A stretch of 64,000 nucleotides of DNA from positions 529,047 to 593,046 of the forward strand of contig JAAGOF010000271.1 of the NCBI GenBank assembly GCA_010645155.1. Reading direction: 5' to 3'. The notes beneath the pieces were generated by a model. The model ran no database searches. It was not told where the DNA came from and worked only from the letters and a program-made list of their open reading frames with translations. This document shows, in pieces, positions 32,801 to 45,100 of this stretch (positions are counted from its first letter, which is position 1; each line of letters starts with the position of its first letter). The DNA is from Tigriopus japonicus. Its lineage: Eukaryota; Arthropoda; Copepoda; Harpacticoida; Harpacticidae. The translations under genes were made by a program, and so were the position numbers.

Positions 32801-33665
32801 TCATGAAAAGGCAAACATAAGTCTAGAATATACTGAAGGCAAAAATGAAAGAACTCCATTCTTCTTTCCTTCCAAAATAATCCCATTGACAAGGAATTTC
32901 GGGTTCTTTGTCCTTTCCCCCTCAGTGTTTCTGTCTTTCAGATTTACTTATGGTCTCATTTCTCTGCATTGCTCCCCAATTTGTGAAGCATCTCTCGGAG
33001 CATCTTCATCTGATATGGATCCAAGGCGAAAGCGTTGAATGGGAAAAATGGTTCTCGTCGTTTTTGCCTGTTGGCAATGCCTTCGAGACATGAGAAGACA
33101 TGAGTTTATGACGGGACATATGAATTTAATGCATCCCCAAAGAACTGGCCAAATGGCGAACGACCTCGACATTTGCAATCGCCCTTGGCTTTTTATGCAC
33201 GAACTAACTATCCATTTATTTATTAACTTGTCCGTGCCCAATATTCTGCTTGTCACCCTGAGGGTGCTTGTAGTTAGATACATCTAATCCACTAACAAGC
33301 CTTGTCATCTCATCTTGGAATGTGGAGTACGTTCTATTTTCGGTAAAGACTTGTTCCAAATACCTTAAAGGTGCGTCCCTGACGGGTCTTTGATCAACCA
33401 GGTTATCAGTGGACCTCTTTCCCCATCGCAAGGGCTCCCTTTTCCCCCATCGCAAGACTTCGGATCCTCGTTTACCCCATCTTAGAGGGCTGGCTCGGGC
33501 AAACCGAGTTTGGGCTGCTTCGGCAGCTGCAGATGCCACAGCCTCTGAATCGGCGTTTTCGGCGTCATTCAAGGCCGCACCGGTGGTGGTTATAAAGATA
33601 CACGCGAACACTACTGTCAAAAGGAACGGACCGGAGTGAAAGGATCGGGGAAGAAGGTGTGGCAT
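29842..33665 (-). CDS. LRWamide/RFamide neuropeptide precursor, four exons
   Basis: Exons 33665-33364, 32791-32630, 30276-30226 and 29926-29842 (600 nt, 199 aa). A signal peptide comes first (PFLLTVVFACIFITTTGA). Cleavage at Lys-Arg and Arg-x-x-Arg sites would release ASPLRW, GSEVLRW, EPLRW, DAPLRW, EASPLRW and APLRW, then APSRF, KPSRF, GPMRF and APSRF, each followed by Gly and basic residues for C-terminal amidation. The last exon ends in an acidic tail (DSLEDYLEAMESEYE). All three introns are phase 2 and split an Arg codon AG|G or AG|A directly before W-G-K-R or F-G-K-R. The layout recalls insect short neuropeptide F precursors, which mix RLRF and RLRW ends, but the peptides lack the RLR core, so the family is uncertain. 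Intron 2 contains a mariner relic. A CTTTCAG just upstream of the ATG suggests a 5' UTR intron. Confidence 0.85.
31374..32312. mobile_element. mariner-like relic with long inverted ends
   Basis: The outer ends are TACAGGGTGGCTGAT... and its inverse, flanked by TA as in Tc1/mariner. On the plus strand near 31970 the transposase motif SSPDLNPMDF is readable, with stops further on. The terminal 230 bp on both sides are inverted copies of the transposase 3' end: the left arm read on the minus strand gives VPQMCPFLS and the right arm gives VPQMCPFFM. The transposase is therefore broken and its 5' part replaced or lost. The element lies in intron 2 of the neuropeptide gene. Confidence 0.8.
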
Positions 33666-36325
33666 GCTTTGGTGGTGGGAGGGGTTAAGGTGGGCTGAAA
33701 GAAAGAGAGAACATTCATAATATGACAACTCACAATTTGACTACACTTTTGGTTGCACTTGATTGGTTAGTATGGGGCTATGCCACACTAGAAGAAAATT
33801 GCTAATGAGCTGACGGGGGCCGTAAACAAGTTCCTGCTCAATTTTCATTTGTACGAGAGCTCTTTAACTGACTTCGTTAATTGTCTGTAATACACAATTG
33901 GAGAAGCCTCGGGCAACCTCATCACCACCTCTTAACCTGCAAGGTCAGGCCTGAATAGTGACCAAGTGCGATATCTGAAAAAAAATGTGGTGCACCCATT
34001 GATTCGTAATTTGTGCATCAGTTCTGCTCACTCTTTAAGATAGAAGGAATAAGCTCAGATCCTCAAGTACTTAAAAGCCTTTTGGCGGCTCAAAAACGAA
34101 ATCTTGATTTTCCTCTCCTTTGTCCACTTCTCATATATGTGTATAATACTTTTTATCTTTCTGATCCCGGATTCAGAAATCTGATGAGGAAACTTTCTTT
34201 TTTTCTTTTTTTTATTCACATTGAAATATTCGGAAAATATTGTCTACTTCGTCAAAGGCATTTACTTTATACTTAAACAAGATCCAGTGACTATTAACTT
34301 TGCCAAGCGTGGAGTTGAAGATACCCGTTTGCCTCACTAATGACTTTTCTAAGGTATTGTCATGGAACCCTCTTTATAGAACATTAAATGCGATGTGAGT
34401 GTCAAAGTGATAACCACAACGTAGTCATTACTAAATAAATAATAGAGGTTATTTCCTACCATTTTCTACAACTTCTTGATGGGAAAATATGAAACCCCAA
34501 GCATTTTCAAGGCATCAAAAGAAACGAACAGAAGAACTCTTTGAGAATGTGGTTCACTTTGAACCTATCCATATTCTAGAACATCATAAATCAACAATGG
34601 TAAGTATGCGCTTCTAAAGATATCAACAAATCTTAGTCCTATCATGGCGATAATAACAGGTCGTTATGACAATTAGAGGTCATTTAAGGAGAGGAAAGAC
34701 TTCAAGCCAGATTTTCCCCTCATGATGGACCCCTCCAACGATAATTTGCATGCCTGTTGACTGGTTATTACACAGATTGTTACTTCTGTCTAAATATGAC
34801 AGTAGTATTTTCAAATTTACTATAATTAAACGCGGATACTTGACAATTGCATGTTTAAATCATATGTCAGAGCACTTTGAAGTAATGTGAAGGCATCCGT
34901 TTAACATTGCTTACGTTCGTCTGACGATTCATCCAAGTGGTTCAATTCGGTTCCAAGATAACTCGGTACATGGGATAACTCAACACAGATTAACTGGCTA
35001 CCGCGGAAAACTCGGTTCAGTCCGGTGAAAATCCGGTGTACCGAGTTTTCCGCGGTACCCAGTTATCCTGTGTTGAGTTATCCCATGTACCAAGTTATCT
35101 TGGTGCCATTCAGTTCAAATCAATGTTTATGCTTAGTTTTAAAGCATGGCATACTTTTCCTCAATGATTGACTGGGAAAATACACTTAAGGTAAGAAAAA
35201 GATAAGGTTTAATTTGTTGGCTCACAAATACAGTGTGCATAGGTTACTAAATAATTTAAAATTTTCATTTTATTCAAAGCCATGTGTTATTAAGTTGTTC
35301 AGCCGTTACTGGAGCGCCCAAAATGTTGATTGCTGTTTAATTCAATGACAATTTACTTTTTTAGGAGACTTAATTGCGTTTTCTAAAAACTCATCATGAC
35401 TAGACAAATCTTCTTTTTTAGCTCTAACATCTTTATCATGAAAATTTTTTGACATATGAATCCCTGATGAAGGTCTAGTTGTTTTAATGAAGGTAATAAA
35501 CTGAAATGAGCATTTTAGTGGCAAAATGTCTTGGAACTAGTAAGCTTAAGGAAAAATTATTTATTGCCAAAAACTTACGACTAGTTAGACAAACCAGCCA
35601 ACACAAAAGTTCTTTAAAACCATCCAGCTGTAGCTTTTCAGTATCATTTCCTGCTTTGCAATCTCTCTAGCTTGATCAATCAAAAATCAATCAAGACGCT
35701 TGATCTGAGAATCTATCATACAGATCACACGTTTTATATTTGCATAAGGGCCACTCAAAAACACAATTTGTAAAACAGAGTATTGGCAAATGAGGAGGAT
35801 AAAAATGTACAATAAATAAAACACACAACAAAACCCGCAAAATCACACTTCCATAGTCCAGGTAAAAAGGAAGAAGTCAAAAATGGTTATATGGTGAAGT
35901 TAAAGGATAGAAATAGTAGTAAGATAATTTGATAAGTAGAGTGCACATTATTAAATAAAAGTTTTTCAAAAAACATCTTTGAATAAAGTAAAGTAACATC
36001 TTTTAGATTCAATTGTAAATTTTCAACCTAGATGTTAGACAACCGACTAGTAAGTTGCTAATCCATGGTCTGTAACAAAACCTTGCATTCCTTCACTTAC
36101 ACAGAAGCTGAGTTTCTGAAAATCGGGTTCATCAAAGACCACAAGATCGACCAATAAGGGCAACCTTGCCATTCCAGATGGAAGGAACTACCGAAGACAA
36201 TGCTTCATTCCAAAAGCCATCAGGTTGTGGACAGACTTCCAGAGGAAACCAAATGGAAGAAAAACTATTCAAGAGAACGACCAAGCAATTGATTTCAAGT
36301 CCATCTCTAAAGTTCATCGATCTAA
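33666..36325. other. intergenic upstream of the neuropeptide gene
   Basis: The likely promoter side of the neuropeptide gene. It is AT-rich with no coding exon recognised and contains the fold-back element at 34949. Confidence 0.45.
34949..35107. mobile_element. short fold-back MITE
   Basis: Arms of about 68 bp with a 20 bp loop. The left arm includes GATAACTCGGTACATGGGAT and TACCGCGGAAAACTCGGT. The right arm, reversed, has GATAACTTGGTACATGGGAT and TACCGCGGAAAACTCGGT. Only a few mismatches. No ORF. Confidence 0.8.
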
Positions 36326-36504
36326 TACAGTCAACTTCGGATATAAGGGACCCGAATATAAGAGATTTTCGCTTATAAGGGACTGTTTTGGAAGGTCCGG
36401 ATGATCGATTTCCATGCAATTTCGATCGGATATAAGGGACAGTCGGATATAAGGGACGAATTTCGGTGGTCCCGCCGGGTCCCTTATATCCGCAGTTGAC
36501 TGTA
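36326..36504. mobile_element. pogo/Tigger-like MITE
   Basis: The left end TACAGTCAACTTCGGATATA and the right end, reversed, TACAGTCAACTGCGGATATA match over about 28 bp. The ends are TA plus CAGT...ACTG as in pogo-type Tc1/mariner elements, so TA is the target duplication. The element is about 175 bp, holds several internal ATATAAGGGAC copies and has no transposase. It interrupts a minus-strand reading frame of unknown meaning (36132-36692). Confidence 0.8.
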
Positions 36505-38703
36505 CCTACTTTCTTAAAAAGTGTTTTCATCAATACTTGATCCTGAATACATACATACGGATACAACACCGGAACAACAAACTGGTTTGTAACCAATTCC
36601 CAGGTGACCATTCGTTTTAACGTTTTGGTGATGTTGTTGTTGGCCATCCAACATCCAGTAGTATGAAAATCTATGGTTCGCTCAAACTTCATTCAACCTA
36701 GTGATTTCAGGAATCATTTGGTAATCTAAATCCTTACGGGGAATACTGCATGATTACGGATATAATCATAAGAATATGTTATTTGTCTAAAGAACATATT
36801 GTAGACATCCCTCTGTCTATCTGTTCCTTATACCCAACTTTTACTCTAATAAGTGCAGACATTCAATAATTGGCAAAGAACTACTTCGCTAAGATTAGGA
36901 CCTAAAACGTGTTTGTCAAATTTTGAAACTGGAATCGCCATACTCTATTGCAATTTGCAAAGGTGTTAAATATTAGGTCCTTCTTGGGTTCAGAACTGAA
37001 TTGGCTTAAAAAGTCTTCCAAGTCAGTAAAATCGCTGCTTATACAAGATTTTGCAGATCTTTAGAACCTTCAATTTTCAATTGATTACCTTTTGGTTTTC
37101 CCGTTCCGTTGCCTAAAATTGCTTGATTCTGAAGATAGGTCGTCTTCAAGATTTCCGGTAAGTTACACTAGGAGGCGTGAATACGGAACTAACCGTATGT
37201 CTGGGAGATCATGGTCCTTTTATGAGGTTCCAAGATCGTCCCTCAGACCTTACCTAGTTTGTCACGGGCACATGGTTAGGTCCTGGTTTTCGTCCGTGGG
37301 CAGGCCAAAGGTTTCGTCCGTCTTTGTCACCGCCAACATCCGCCTTGGTTCCTCGAAGAAAGAACGGCAGAAAGAAAGAAAGAAAGAAAGAAAGAAGGCT
37401 TCTTGGTAAATTTGTGCGGTCCGTCCCCTCAATCTCATGATAGGACGGACACAAGTCAAAAGCTTGGGAAGATGCATTGCGCGAGCGACCTTTGCGCCAA
37501 AGAAAGGCCAGCTTCCTTCTTACCTCAGCGCATGCACGAGTTCAACAAGAAGGGGCTGGATATCATGATAGATAGGGAGGCATTTTTTGAAACCTTCGTT
37601 GTGGTGCTGGATAATGCATGAGATCCAATTAGAGTTCAAATGTCGCGGACCCTACGAATTGAGTTGAGCCCCGAAAACAAACAAGTGTCAGTCAAACTCT
37701 CTGCTACTTCAAGACATGATTAAGTCAAATTATTCGAAATGCTTACCACTCCCATTGTGAATACTCAGAAAGCAGACCCTATTTCGTCATGGTTGCTCGT
37801 TGTTTCTCGACGAGGAACAATCTTGGACTGTCTGATCTGTTCGACCTTCATAATTTATTTGTTTTACTCTGGGTCAGTTTGATTGATTTTGGAACACGGG
37901 ATCTTTACTTAACCATGGTGCAGATTCAACAGCTTCTGAGAGGCAAAGAGGGTTTAAACTCTAAAATAGAAGTATTGAAAAACGTGATGGTCGAAGACCA
38001 AGGTTAAAGGGTTTTTAAACTAACATGTTTCTTGTTGGTGAAGACTTCCAGAAGTTAACTGAAAATCAACACAAAGGTGCTAATAGGCATCACAATCCAA
38101 TCAGTTTCAAAAACACAAAATGCGTTCTATTTTTTTACAGGTATTTCAATACTAGAGCATTGTATAGTTTTTGAAAATATATGCTAAGTTTTCACTAAAA
38201 AAACAATGCAAGGTCGTGGTATATTTACAAAAGAATAAATGATTGATTTTTCAAGAAGTGTAACTATGGGTTTTCCTTAGTCTTACCATTAACATTGACG
38301 CTTTCAGGAATAAGCATTGCAAAAATGTAATATGTAACAAAAAATCAGTGATTTTTGAGTTGAAAGGTTTGGCTACATTTTCAATGATCAGGGACATCAA
38401 AGCCCGTGAAGGAGATTCAGCCAGTAAATCGCCAAATCCACGTGAATGAACTTTTGTCAATCGCCAAAGTCCTCGGCAGGTAAATTAAAATGCCTTTGAA
38501 GGAAATTCATCATGAAATCTGAATACATCAAGAGTCTAAAGTCCCTTTTTGTGCAATGCGATTGAAATTCAATCGGTCAGATGATCGAGAAGGCAGATTC
38601 AAAGTAAATGGCACCTGGAACGCAGATTTCAAATTGCCTCTCCTGGACGTAGGATTAGGCAAATGTGGACTTGAATGCCGAAGGGTGAAAGGGCTACTCG
38701 AAC
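36505..38703. other. intergenic with an AAAG microsatellite
   Basis: An (AAAG)n run is at 37370-37397, within a locally more GC-rich stretch (about 37090-37560) that I could not identify. No supported gene. Confidence 0.45.
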
Positions 38704-38967
38704 TAGGGGTGGGCGAGAAGCCGGTGTCGGTGTCGAGGTGTCGACACCGACCTTTTTTGTGTCGACGCCTACAAGGTGTTACTTTTAGAGCTGGTGTCGG
38801 TGTCGAGGTCGGGGTCCACACCGGTGTCGGTTTCAGTGTCGACTTTGACAATTGGCCGATGTCGGTGTCGATGTCGGGGTCCACACCAGTGTCGCTTTCA
38901 GTGTCGACTTTGACAATTTGGCCGGTGTCAGTGTCGGTGTCAAAAATGCCGGTGTCACCCATCCCTA
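38704..38967. mobile_element. hAT-like MITE filled with GGTGTCGGTGTCG repeats
   Basis: The ends are TAGGGGTGGGCGA and, reversed, TAGGGATGGGTGACACC. The flanking 8 bp are ACTCGAAC on the left and ACTGGAAC on the right, a 7/8 target duplication, which supports hAT. The interior is almost all GGTGTCGGTGTCGA-type simple repeat, long enough to give open ORFs on both strands that are not genes. Confidence 0.75.
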
Positions 38968-38989
38968 ACTGGAACAAGGTGACAACTGA

Positions 38990-39115
38990 ATTCAATGGAT
39001 AACTGGATTGAATGGATAACTGGATTCAGTGGATAATTGGATTCAATGGATAACTGGATTCAATGGATAACTGGATTCAATGGATAACTCAATTCAAGGG
39101 ACTACTCTATTCAAG
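38990..39115. repeat. 17 bp tandem repeat (ATTCAATGGATAACTGG)
   Basis: About six near-identical 17 bp units run head to tail directly after the hAT-like element, decaying into ATTCAAGGGACTAC-type units. Confidence 0.85.
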
Positions 39116-39983
39116 GGACTGAGTGCAATATGAAAAAAATATTACGATAAAAGCACTTCATTTTTATTTGAATTTTTATCTTGTACTTTGATAAACTGAA
39201 ACGATGGTTTTAAAAATCAAAGCTAGTTTTGAAGAAAATCAATTGTTTCTACGTTTTTTGTTGCTTGAAAGTTGGTTCTGCGGTTTTGAACAGGATCAAA
39301 AACGCCAATTTTGTTAGTTAGTAAAGAAGACAACTTTCACTGCGTAAGTTGGAGTGTCCGGTTTGTTAAGTTGTCCTAAAACCATACCAAAGTGACAACT
39401 GACTGTTTAATGCCCAACAAAAACCTGCAAAAAAACTGCTCTAAGTTTTATTGCTTACTAATCTCTTAACAGAAAAGCTGTTTTGTATGATGGTTAAGTA
39501 GTCAGCATATTACATCCTGATAATGGGTGTTTCATGAAGGAATATTTCCGAATCTTGCCACATTTTGGTTGCTAACACAATTACAACCATAGTCAAATAA
39601 CCATACTTGAGCCTTGAGGTCAGGCTCAGGTATGGTTGCCAGATAGGAATTTTTGATGCCACTTTTGACACTATTTTACTAGATGATAATACGTGTCTTG
39701 TCAGTGGCAATGTTTCACTAAATGTCTCCAGTGTTGGTTGAATGATGTCATTTAAGAAAATTTCGGATTTGGATAAGATGTACTGTAAAAAATTACGATC
39801 TGGCAATCCTGCTTAAACAAGACCGCAAGAGGCGCTGGCGGCGTAGGGTTTATGCTGACACTTTGCGGTACAATACTATGGACGATTTTAAAGAAAACCA
39901 GCTTTCTTGTCACTTAGATGGCTGTCACATTATTCAGCACGTCCTGAACACACTCTGTTCCGGTGCCCTCTCTTTTTCTCAAC

Positions 39984-40480
39984 ATGAATAACACGACGTC
40001 AGATAAATTTATAACCTCTAGTGCTACGATGCTAACTCTGTACAAGTCGATTGTTCAGCCTCATCTTGAATATGCCTCACCCATTTGGGTTTCAAAGAGT
40101 TCGGCAGGTTTGCAAAAGTTCGACGAGGTCCAATGATGTTTTTTCACTTGAAACATAACAGAAATTAGAGATCTCTTGTACTGGGAGAGACTCCAGAAGT
40201 TAGGACTGTACAGTACTCAGAAAAGGTATGAAAGGTATCCGATACTGTGTGCCTTCAAGAGCATTCATGGGGCTCTGTCTTAGTCCAGGGTTTGAGGTCA
40301 GTTGTAGTGACCGTAGAGGTTTTATTTGTGCTCTGAGAACACCTCCAAATCCTAAGGAATCCAGGCTAGTTCGAACAATCAAGTCCTCCTCTCTTCTTTA
40401 TCCGCTCCTCCATTGTTCAATCTTTTGCCCATTAGTCTTCATCGGGAATGGAATATGTAGGAGCTGATACTCTTATAACA
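39984..40480 (+). pseudogene. LINE reverse transcriptase 3' end, relic
   Basis: Broken frames read LYKSIVQPHLEYASPIWVS, then ERLQKLGLYSTQKRYERYP and ICALRTPPNPKESRLVRTIK. These are the standard post-RT C-terminal segments of CR1/Jockey-type LINE ORF2 proteins. Stops and frameshifts interrupt it. Confidence 0.7.
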
Positions 40481-42172
40481 TAAAAGGCAGGATTAGACAA
40501 ATTTCTAAATGCTATAACTGATCAACCCACTATTCGAGGTTGTCCAGATTTGACAACAATAACTCGTTGGTAGACCAAATTTCGTATAAATGTTAATTGT
40601 TTAAATCAATATCTTTACATTTTATTTGTTTGCACAGAATCGCATTGCTTGTAGCGGTGGTAAAAAATCTACAACCACCACAAACTACCCCCAGACTTCT
40701 CAATTCTAGCTAAGCAGGCAGACCGCCGTGACAGTGCGGAGATCCGTGACCTCTAGATGACGTAGGCTGTATTTTCTGAATTGACTCTGAGAATCGAACT
40801 TCAAAAAGGATATTTGCGTTACAAACACGGTGGCGCACTCTATGACGTTCCTTATGAAACAATCATTTTTACCAATGTTGTTAGGTAATCCCTCATAGAG
40901 GGCGGTTTTGTCGACGTCAAAATTGAGATATCTCTATTTTATTTATCTATGACAACCACCCAAAAAAATGATACATGCGTACCATGGAAAGTGCTACCTA
41001 TTGGCACATAAAATGCACTAGATGGCGCACTTCATGACCGTACACTTTTAAGTTAGTGCACTACCCTTACATTTTATTCCATTTTCAATATTCTTTGATT
41101 TCCATTTGCAAGCTGGCGATTTGAAAACCTGAGATCGAATTAGGCCACTCAAATTGTTGCAAATAGGTCAATGCTATCAATCATCTTTTGCGCCAACCGG
41201 TTTACGCGTTCTGCCACCAGATGTCCTGAACTGTGAGAGATTTCTTTCCGACTTGACCTTTGAAATGCCCGACATGCAAAGTTTTTATAAGTTACAATTG
41301 ACGTTATGTAACACGATGCCAAAGTTTAGCCATGTGAGCAAAGAGTAAAACTCCCAAGAATTCGAAAATATCTCCGAACACCCAGGATCTGGAAAACCGG
41401 GAATTTCCAGAAGGATCTGTCTCTACCACAATCAAGAAATGTAGACAAAGTCGGTGCAGTTAAGGCCAATTCAACACCATATTTATTTCGTTTTCCAGAT
41501 TGCAAAAATCGTCACATCAAATAAAATGTTGTGCGAGAAAAACATTTCTCCAAATTTGAAATTTTGAACATGTTTTTGGGTGGAGGCTCGTGGGGGTAAA
41601 GTAAAAGATATGGAAATAAATTGCCTTGCCAAGTGCATGACACAAGTTCATTTCCGTGAAAATATTCTTTTAATTAACTGAAATTCGGTTCGAAGAGAGG
41701 TGGGTAGAAAGTTCTCTACAACATCGATTGAGTTAAATATCGGTTCCTGTAAACATAGATATAAATCTGTTTTCGTCACTTAAATATTTTTGTTTTGTTT
41801 TATATCTTTTGTTTTTTCGTCTCACTTCTTTCTCTTAAGTACGATATGTCCATTTATTTTCAAGTAACTATTACTTTTCCCTAATTCTCATGGCAAGTCG
41901 AGGGGGAGGGTTCCAATGAGAACGAACTTAAGTCAAAGTTAAAGAAAATACACATCTGCTTGGATATTATTTTCATCGGTGCCTGAATCATTCTTGAAAA
42001 TAGTTGCTCTTGTTTCTCGTGAATGGGAAATTGAGGGGAGGAGGAATAAACTCTGATATCGAATGCACTGTTTCATTTTTTTGGGGGGGGAGAGGTCCTG
42101 ACAAATTGTTGATAATTCTTGTTGATTTGAATAGAAACTATGGGGTTTGATAGTCGGATGTGACACTTTCGT
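40481..42172. other. intergenic, no gene seen
   Basis: Contains a minus-strand AATAAA near 41853-41858 that may serve NPDC1, and scattered ATGGCGCAC motifs. No coding exon found. Confidence 0.45.
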
Positions 42173-45100
42173 CTATTTCGAGGCTTTGGGTGTGGAATCC
42201 TCATCTTGGAACAACGGGTTGTGAACTTCCATTTCACCAGCCTGGAAAAAAGAAAGCAATCGGAAAATCGAGTACAGCACAGGAGGATTGCATCAGCAGG
42301 ATCGGTAATGGCACGGCCAAAGGCCAAGCAGAATCTCATGAAAAAGTGCATTCTGGCCTGATAAATGATTCTAGCCCCCTCCTATTCGCATCTTAAGAGT
42401 GATGCCTGATAACACGAGGGATTGTAAATAAATTCCACGCACAAGCTGTTGGGTACAGAAGAAAGGCGTGAAGTGCATTCGGATTGGGGCTTTTGCCCAT
42501 TATCGCGTAAATGGCTCTCATCACTTATCAGGTTTTCGTTCGTTAAGATAAATTTCTACCTCCCTGAATTGAAGAGATGCCGTAGTTTGTTTGAAACTAT
42601 AATTCAGCCATTTATAATTCAAATTCAGGTCATGTGCTGATAAGGCAAAATATGCCAAAGACGGAAACATGAACAGACCAATTTCATCATAATGGATTCA
42701 GTTTCATGACGTTGTTGCTTATTGCCCTGAGAATGGCTGGATCCAGATAAGGACAAAATGAAAATGAAACCCGGTGAAAAATGTTGAGAGTTAATGAAAA
42801 AGTACTTTGGACAACTCAAAATATTTTTGGTCCGTGAAATGTGTTTATCCATAATGGATGGAACAAAAAAAATGGTGTCTAATTGCTAATTTCATATCAT
42901 TAGTCTGTTAAAGGAAATAAGTAGTGATGGACTGAAAAGACTCTTCACCAAAACCGAAAGCTTTGGTGGAAAGAGGAATTAACCGCAATCGCAACCGAAT
43001 GCAACTGGCTAAAAAAGTACGTACGTGCAACATTCATTTTGAAATTTAAATTGACTATGGGCACGACGTTAGTTGACTCTAAATTTTGAAAAAAAAATCC
43101 GATAACTTGAATATATCGGAGGTTTTTGGATCAAAACATATTATATATATTTTTTAAACTCTATTCTTTATAATGCATGTCAACTTTCGGTTTAGTTAGG
43201 CATAACCGAAACCAAAATTTCGGCCGAAAACTCTTTCGGGCCATCACCAGAAATAAGATATGGGAAGTAATTGATGATTGGAAATTTGGCTCAGATATGG
43301 AATTAGTTACAATTACTTCACGTCTTTGGAAACATTCCATGCTTTCTAAGTAATCAAAATTGGGCATATTGCTATATTGGTTCTTGTTTAGGCCTTTAGC
43401 CAAAAAGTTCAATACAACCTGCCTTTTTAAATACCAATTAAACTTCGAGTCAAAAAAAAATGGCAACATTCCCAACTCGAAACCCATCACTAAAGAATCT
43501 GATGGACTGTCTATCCCGGTCTAGTAGGGATGTTAGGTCTGAAACTTTACTCTGGAACTACCTGCATGAAAAAAGTGTTAAGATGTACAAAATACAAAAT
43601 TTGAAGAACACTGCTTGGAATGATATTTCGTGAAATTTTGTAACTTCCTAAAAAGGCGATTATTTTTCAGCATGATCTAAGCTGATATCATAGTTTCTAA
43701 GCAATGTATATTTTGTAGGCTTTCCTAACGTATATTATTTCTACTGATCCAAATTTCGTTCCAGGTAATGTCCATTGGAAGTGTCAGGTAACAAATAAAA
43801 ATCCTTTACCCTCTTCACTTCTCAAAGGCCTTTAACGTCGGGAAGGTGACGTGAAAGCATAATGGTCTATATAAATACAATCAAAGCTAAATTTCAACGG
43901 TAAAAGTCATTGCATTGTGTCTTCATATCTGAGTTCGGTTCGATTTTTGTTCTCAAAATCAAACATGAAAATTACTAGTCAACTAGTTTCTAGGCTCGTA
44001 AAAGCTGCATTTTTCTTTTGAGAGTACTTGCATGCTCTTTAGGATGCCACAAATATAGCAATGCTAGTGGTGTGTGGATTTTCTAGTTTAATCCCGACGT
44101 TATTGTAAAAAAATAATCTTTTTTATTTTTCATCTGTTTCTACTTACAGGTGCCAATCCAGGGCATTCATACACGGTGTAGTCACCCTCTTCGCCTTCAT
44201 CTGACTCGCAATCGGAAGCGTTGCCGTTTCTTTTTTCGGATGCCAAACCGTTCGCGCTAAAAGCAATAGAATCCATTTCAGTAACTTCCCCATGTTCCAA
44301 TTAGAATCATTCTCAAGCTCAAATTACCTATCAAAAGCGATCATTTGTTGTTTCTGATGCTGATAATGGTACATTTGGGCATTTTGGGCCAGTTTTCGGT
44401 CGGTTCCTGAAGTTGGTGAGGTCTCCTTTCCTCCTGGACCAGTAACTCCATAAGCGGGATATTCCACGTCCTCGCTGGCCTTGGAATTGCGTCGAACCCT
44501 GCGAAGAAGGACAATATCCCAGAGATGTTTAACGCACGCAAATAAACAGCCACACGACATCCTTTTAAAATTCTCATATCAATACAGCAACAAGTGTTCT
44601 GTTCGGGATTTCAAGTAGTGAGAGAACTGGAAAACAGACTCAAGTGTCTGAATTTTCTAAAACTTGATTCGATTAGGGGATAGCCAATTTGGACACGAAA
44701 ATGAGTCATTTACCTATGGTAACAGAATCCAGCCCCAACAATGGCAAACACGGCTAATCCTGAGGAAACTCCGACGATGGCTGCAGAAAAAAGCCACGAA
44801 TTATGTTGACCTTCAATTTATTTATTATCCCGTAGCAAGTACTCACTGGTGAAGTAGAGGTCGTCCATTCGATCTTGATCCATTTCTTTTCTGGAAACAC
44901 CGCTGCGGGAAAACGCTTGTTGAGAAGCTTTCTTGGCGCTTTGGCGACGACGATCGTCATCCTCGACCAAAGTCAGGATATCGTCGACAACTTCATCGGT
45001 TGGTGATGAGATTTTTTGCTTGGGAGCTAGCCAAAATAAAGGCCAAAGAAAATCAGTCAAGGTTGAATTGATACCGAAGTATGTTATGCGGGCGAGTTGT

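Noticed and set aside
33216..33728. A single unspliced 170-codon neuropeptide ORF starting at 33728
   Set aside because: The first 21 codons precede the signal peptide and cross a likely acceptor. The last 49 codons lie past the donor at 33364/33363, which restores APLRW when spliced to exon 2.
36132..36692. 186-codon minus-strand ORF as a gene
   Set aside because: Its middle third is the pogo-like MITE, and the flanking parts show no recognisable domain.
38528..39002. Long ORFs on both strands
   Set aside because: They are produced by the GTGTCG simple repeat inside the hAT-like element, which lacks stops in several frames.
40780..40810. tRNA-like B box (GTTCGATTC on the minus strand)
   Set aside because: The flanking bases do not form a T-stem and no acceptor or anticodon arm can be drawn.
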